Below, piece after piece: positions 60,350-64,000 of a stretch of DNA of 64,000 nucleotides. Source of the stretch: Alphaproteobacteria bacterium (GTDB lineage: Bacteria > Pseudomonadota > Alphaproteobacteria > Sphingomonadales > Sphingomonadaceae). The DNA lies in assembly GCA_019239415.1 (NCBI GenBank), contig JAFAZW010000061.1:1-64000 (forward strand), in the 5' to 3' direction. Position numbers and translations under genes: made by a program. The notes beneath the pieces were generated by a model that did no database searches, had not been told where the DNA came from, and saw only the letters and a list, made by a program, of their open reading frames with translations. Position 1 is the first letter of the stretch. Each line of letters starts with the position of its first letter.

Positions 60350-60973
60350 ATGACCCTCCTTCCCTCCCTGCTCGCCTTTACCGCCGCCGCGGCGCTGCTG
60401 ACGGTGACGCCGGGTCTCGACACCGCCTTGGTGCTGCGGACCGCGGCGGTGGAGGGTCCGCGGCGGGCGCTGCTCGCCGGGCTTGGCATCTGCCTCGGCT
60501 GCCTGGCCTGGGGCGCGGTGGTCGCGGGGGGCCTCGGCGCGCTTCTCGCCGCCTCGGCGCCCGCCTACATCGTCCTTCGCTACCTCGGCGCGGCCTACCT
60601 TCTCTGGCTCGGTCTCCGACTCCTGACGCGCCCGCGGGCTGGCATGACCGAAGACGCCGTCCCCTCGAGCGGCGGCGGCCGCTCATGGCTGGCGCGCGGC
60701 TTCCTCACCAACATGCTGAACCCGAAGGTCGGCGCCTTCTACGTCTCCTTCCTCCCCCAGTTCATCCCGGCCGGGGCCGACGTACCGGCGCTCACCCTCG
60801 TGCTGAGCGGGATCCACGCCGCGCTCGGGCTGGTCTGGTTCCTGCTCCTCGTCGCCGCGACGCGCCCGGTGGCGGCGGCACTCAGTCGGCCCCGGCTGGT
60901 GGCGGCGCTCGACCGGATGACGGGCGCGGTCTTCCTGCTCTTCGCTGCCCGACTTGCGCTCGATCGGCGTTAG
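60350..60973 (+). CDS. LysE/RhtB-family amino acid exporter
   Basis: Encodes 207 residues with six membrane helices. The N-terminal LLTVTPGLDTALVLRTAAVEG and GAAYLLWLGLRLL, and the central FLTNMLNPKVGAFYVSFLPQF, are the LysE-superfamily signature. Exports a small amino acid or derivative; placement after cysK may hint at cysteine-related metabolites but this is a guess. Confidence 0.92.
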   Translation: MTLLPSLLAFTAAAALLTVTPGLDTALVLRTAAVEGPRRALLAGLGICLGCLAWGAVVAGGLGALLAASAPAYIVLRYLGAAYLLWLGLRLLTRPRAGMTEDAVPSSGGGRSWLARGFLTNMLNPKVGAFYVSFLPQFIPAGADVPALTLVLSGIHAALGLVWFLLLVAATRPVAAALSRPRLVAALDRMTGAVFLLFAARLALDRR

Positions 60974-61028
60974 GAACCGCACCGCCCGCCGCAGCGTTGG
61001 GGCTCCGAAACGAAAGGGAGTTCCCGAT

Positions 61029-61232
61029 ATGACCGATCCCGACCGCCCGGTGGAGCGTGAGACCACTGTCGTGCACACCGACGGCGGCGGCGGAGGCGGC
61101 GGCGTCCTGGTCGGCGTCATCCTCGTAATCGCCGTCCTCGCCCTCCTCTTCTACCTGTTCGGCGGCCAGCTGCTCGGCGGCAAGAAGACCGACGTCAACG
61201 TCAAGGTCGATACTCCCGCGGCGACGAAGTAG
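61029..61232 (+). CDS. Small single-span membrane protein
   Basis: Encodes 67 residues. An acidic N-terminus and a run of Gly are followed by one membrane helix (VLVGVILVIAVLALLFYLF) and a short Lys-rich tail. ATG 61029 has GAAAGGGAG upstream. Unknown function. Confidence 0.7.
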   Translation: MTDPDRPVERETTVVHTDGGGGGGGVLVGVILVIAVLALLFYLFGGQLLGGKKTDVNVKVDTPAATK

Positions 61233-61357
61233 GCCGGCGCCGGCGCGATCCCGACCGCCGCTTGCCTTTGTTGGCGGCGGCGGGCATCGTTTCCGCGACG
61301 CGAGGGAACGGGCAGGCCGCGCCGGACGCGTCCCAAGCGACGCGTGAAAGACCGGAT

Positions 61358-64000
61358 TTGAAGCGGCCCCTCCTCAACGGATTCCTCCTCTTCCTGCTCT
61401 ACGCGGCCCTCGCCGCCCTCGGGCTGCAATGGGCGCGGCTGGGCGGGGCGGGTTCGGCGGTGTGGCCGGCCTTCGGCGTCTCGGTCGCCGGCCTTGCCCT
61501 CGGCGGAGTCCGCCTGTGGCCGGCGATCTTCCTGGGCCGCCTTGCCGCCAGCTTCCTCATCGGCAGCCACCAGCCGCTCTGGGCGGAGCTCGCAATCGCC
61601 GCCGATAACGCGCTTTCCGACGCGCTGGGCGCCTGGCTGCTCGTCCATGTCGGCCGTGTCGGATTCGCCCTCCGTACCCGCCGCGATCTGCTCTGGCTGA
61701 CCGGCGCCGTCGCTGCTGCGGCCCTCGTCTCAGGAGCGATCGGCGCAGTCATCTTCGCCTTCGCCTGGCACCTCGGGCCGGCCGGAATCCTTCGTGTCGC
61801 CATCAACTGGTTCCTCGGCAACGCCGTCGCCGGGCTCACGCTGACGCCGCTGCTGCTGAGCTGGGGCGCGCGCGAGCCGTTCGTCGCGAGCGCGCGCGAG
61901 CGCCTCCACTTCGCGCTGTGCATGGCGAGCGTCGTCGCCCTCGCCTGGGCGATCTTCGATCCGAACCTCCTGCCCTGGCTGCGCGGGTGGCACCTCTTCC
62001 CGGTGCTGATCTGGGCGGCGATCGCCTTCCACGTCCGCGGCGCGGCGCTGGCCCTGGTGATCACCTCCGCCTTCGCCATCTGGGGCGCCGACAGCGGCCG
62101 CGGCCCGCTCGTCTACGCCTACATCGATCCGGTGCTCTCGACCCAGCAGTTCATCGCCGTCGTCTCGCTCACCGTCCTCCTGCTCGCCGCCATCTCCGAC
62201 GAGCGGCGGCGGATCGAGGCGAGCTCCCGCCTCGCGGCGATCGCCGCCTCGTCACCGGACGCTTTGCTCAGCTGCGACCTCGCCGGCCGTCTCACCAGCT
62301 GGAACGAGGGCGCGGAGCGGCTGTTCGGCTGGAGGGCCGACGAGGCGATCGGCCGGCAATTCGGCTTCCTCGCCCCGCCCGGCGTGGCGCCCGAAGGGGA
62401 GCCGGAGCGGATCTTCGAAACGGTCCGACGCGGCGGGAAAGTCGATATCGAGACGGTGCGGCGGCACAAGGACGGGCACCTCGTCGACGTCCACTTCGTC
62501 GGCACCGAGCTCAAGGGCGCCGGCGGCGAGATGATCGGCCAGATGGTCGTCATGCGCGACATCGGCGAGCGCAAGCGCGCCGAGGCGGCGCTGCGCGAGG
62601 AGCAGGAGACCCTCGAAGTCCTGAACCGCACCGGCGCCGCGCTCGCCGGCGAGCTGGACCTCGACCGCATCGTCCAGATGGTGACCGACGCGGGCCGCGA
62701 GCTGACCGGAGCGCAGTTCGGCGCCTTCTTCTACACCGTCTACCGGCCCGACGGCGGCGCGCTGATGCTCTACACGCTGTCAGGCGCCGAGCGATCCCAG
62801 TTCGAACATTTCGGAATGCCGCGCGCCACCAAGGTCTTCGCCCCCACTTTTGCCGGTGAAGGCGTGATCCGATCGGCGGATATCACGCGCGACCCGCGCT
62901 ACGGCCAGAATCCGCCGCACCAAGGCATGCCGGACGGCCATCTGCCGGTCCGTTCCTATCTTGCGGTACCCGTGCAATCGCGGACCGGCGAGGTGATCGG
63001 CGGCCTGTTCTACGGGCATAGTGACACGGATGTTTTCACCCTCCGCTCCGAACAGGTCATGGACGGCCTCGCCGCCCAGGCCTCGATCGCCATCGACAAC
63101 AGCCGGCTATTCCGAGAGGCCCAGGCGGAGATTGCCGAGCGCAAGCGGGCCGAGGAGGCGCTGCGCGAGCTTAACGAGACGCTCGAGAGCCGGGTGGAGG
63201 AGCGCACCCACGAGCTGGTCGCCGCGCAGGACCAGCTCCGCCAGGCGCAGAAGATGGAGGCGATCGGCCAGCTGACCGGCGGCGTCGCCCACGATTTCAA
63301 CAACCTGCTCACCATCATCCGCTCCTCGGTCGACCTGTTGCGGCGGCGCGAGGTGCCCGAGGATCGCAAGCGGCGCTATATCGACGCCATTTCGGATACG
63401 GCCGACCGCGCGGCGAAGCTCACCTCGCAGCTGCTCGCCTTCGCGCGGCGGCAGGCGCTGAAGCCGGAGGCGTTCGACGCGCCCGAACGCGTGCGGATCG
63501 TGTGCGACATGATCCGGACCGTCGTCGGGTCGCGCATCGAGATCCGTGTCGACATCGACTGCGACGATTGCTTCATCGAGGCCGATGTCGGCCAGTTCGA
63601 AACGGCGCTCATCAACATCGCCGTCAACGCCCGCGATGCCATGGACGGGGAAGGCACGCTGACTATGTCCGCGCGCGCCGTCGCGGAGGTTCCTGCCGAT
63701 GCGTGGCACGAGCGGCTCCCGGGCGATCATGTCGCCATTGCCATTTCCGACACCGGCCGCGGCATCGCCCCCGAGCTCGTGGCGCAGATCTTCGAGCCCT
63801 TCTTCACCACCAAGGAGGTCGGGCGCGGCACCGGGCTCGGCCTCAGCCAGGTCTACGGCTTCGCCAGGCAGTCGGGCGGCGATGTGCGGGTCGAAAGCGA
63901 GATCGGGAAAGGAACCTGCTTCACGCTCTATCTGCCGCGCATCGCCGCGCCGGCGCGCGCGGAGAAGGCGGCGCAGCGCCGCCGCGGCGAGGCGCCGATG
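61358..64000 (+). CDS. MASE1-PAS-GAF sensor histidine kinase (runs off right edge)
   Basis: A continuous frame from a TTG at 61358 to the window end (881 codons). Eight or so membrane helices form a MASE1 sensor (about 5-270, [18 protein letters not shown]), then PAS (about 293-408), GAF (418-585), HisKA with His645 in GGVAHDFNN, and HATPase_c with [17 protein letters not shown] and GTGLGLSQ. A receiver domain may follow outside the window. The TTG is used because no ATG/GTG fits between the upstream small gene and the first helix; a weak GAAAG site precedes it. GAF to HATPase is close to the kinase at 1325, pointing to paralogues. Confidence 0.9.
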   Translation, partial: MKRPLLNGFLLFLLYAALAALGLQWARLGGAGSAVWPAFGVSVAGLALGGVRLWPAIFLGRLAASFLIGSHQPLWAELAIAADNALSDALGAWLLVHVGRVGFALRTRRDLLWLTGAVAAAALVSGAIGAVIFAFAWHLGPAGILRVAINWFLGNAVAGLTLTPLLLSWGAREPFVASARERLHFALCMASVVALAWAIFDPNLLPWLRGWHLFPVLIWAAIAFHVRGAALALVITSAFAIWGADSGRGPLVYAYIDPVLSTQQFIAVVSLTVLLLAAISDERRRIEASSRLAAIAASSPDALLSCDLAGRLTSWNEGAERLFGWRADEAIGRQFGFLAPPGVAPEGEPERIFETVRRGGKVDIETVRRHKDGHLVDVHFVGTELKGAGGEMIGQMVVMRDIGERKRAEAALREEQETLEVLNRTGAALAGELDLDRIVQMVTDAGRELTGAQFGAFFYTVYRPDGGALMLYTLSGAERSQFEHFGMPRATKVFAPTFAGEGVIRSADITRDPRYGQNPPHQGMPDGHLPVRSYLAVPVQSRTGEVIGGLFYGHSDTDVFTLRSEQVMDGLAAQASIAIDNSRLFREAQAEIAERKRAEEALRELNETLESRVEERTHELVAAQDQLRQAQKMEAIGQLTGGVAHDFNNLLTIIRSSVDLLRRREVPEDRKRRYIDAISDTADRAAKLTSQLLAFARRQALKPEAFDAPERVRIVCDMIRTVVGSRIEIRVDIDCDDCFIEADVGQFETALINIAVNARDAMDGEGTLTMSARAVAEVPADAWHERLPGDHVAIAISDTGRGIAPELVAQIFEPFFTTKEVGRGTGLGLSQVYGFARQSGGDVRVESEIGKGTCFTLYLPRIAAPARAEKAAQRRRGEAPM

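Overview
The window looks like chromosome of a high-GC alphaproteobacterium of the order Sphingomonadales (Sphingomonas or a close relative). I infer this from gene order and family content: lepB-rnc-era, lapA-pyrF-accD-folC, a large TonB-dependent receptor, an M13 peptidase, AmpG, and several classes of GC-rich intergenic palindromes. No rRNA or species marker is present, so the genus stays open.

Bases 1 to about 22,030 are accessory. A truncated IS30-type transposase runs off the left edge. It is followed by a small FlbD-like protein, a large hybrid sensor kinase (GAF-PAS-GAF-HisKA-HATPase-REC-REC), a 66-residue hypothetical and a DUF3489/DUF2924 pair of the kind found in mobile elements. 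The DUF2924 gene is cut off at about 6262, where it meets a cut-off PIN-like gene on the other strand. Then come two compact metabolic modules. Module 1 (7463-17175) encodes a TonB receptor, an organic-acid-type MFS carrier, two Tat-exported proteins (an unrecognised probable alpha/alpha-toroid protein and a type-B carboxylesterase), a LysR regulator and KdgD (5-dehydro-4-deoxyglucarate dehydratase). Together these suggest uptake and oxidative breakdown of a uronate-containing, possibly esterified, glycan. Module 2 (17728-21603) is a cupin-MFS-exported hydrolase operon opposite a LysR gene. Each module ends at a copy of the same repeat, and the intact copy abuts the 3' end of tRNA-Arg(CCG) at 22027-22103. 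The two older copies carry a decayed tRNA 3' arm and a hairpin at the same distance. The simplest reading is successive insertions at this tRNA gene.

From 22,100 rightwards the window is mostly core genome. It holds a decayed isoprenylcysteine-methyltransferase-like gene; an overlapping leftward operon dapB-APC permease-aminotransferase-nth; a rightward set of a haem-oxygenase-fold protein, YcaQ-like glycosylase and sirtuin; tRNA-Pro(TGG) directly before rtcB; the leftward lepB-rnc-era operon; pgi with a periplasmic aspartic-protease-like gene; and gor. Next are a low-GC small secreted protein, a serine hydrolase, an M13 peptidase, an RlpA-like protein, a patatin-like protein, lapA-pyrF, accD, folC, ampG, a Rieske oxygenase, a lone receiver protein, an RluB-type synthase, rsmD, a GFA protein, uvrD/pcrA, an exported esterase, a glycosyltransferase/methyltransferase pair, an MFS gene, cysK, a LysE exporter, a small membrane protein and a MASE1 sensor kinase running off the right edge.

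Large inverted repeats sit in many core intergenic gaps. In two places (folC, rsmD) the end of the repeat appears to supply the Shine-Dalgarno sequence of the next gene, and in one (rluB) the repeat forms the last ~45 codons of the gene before it.
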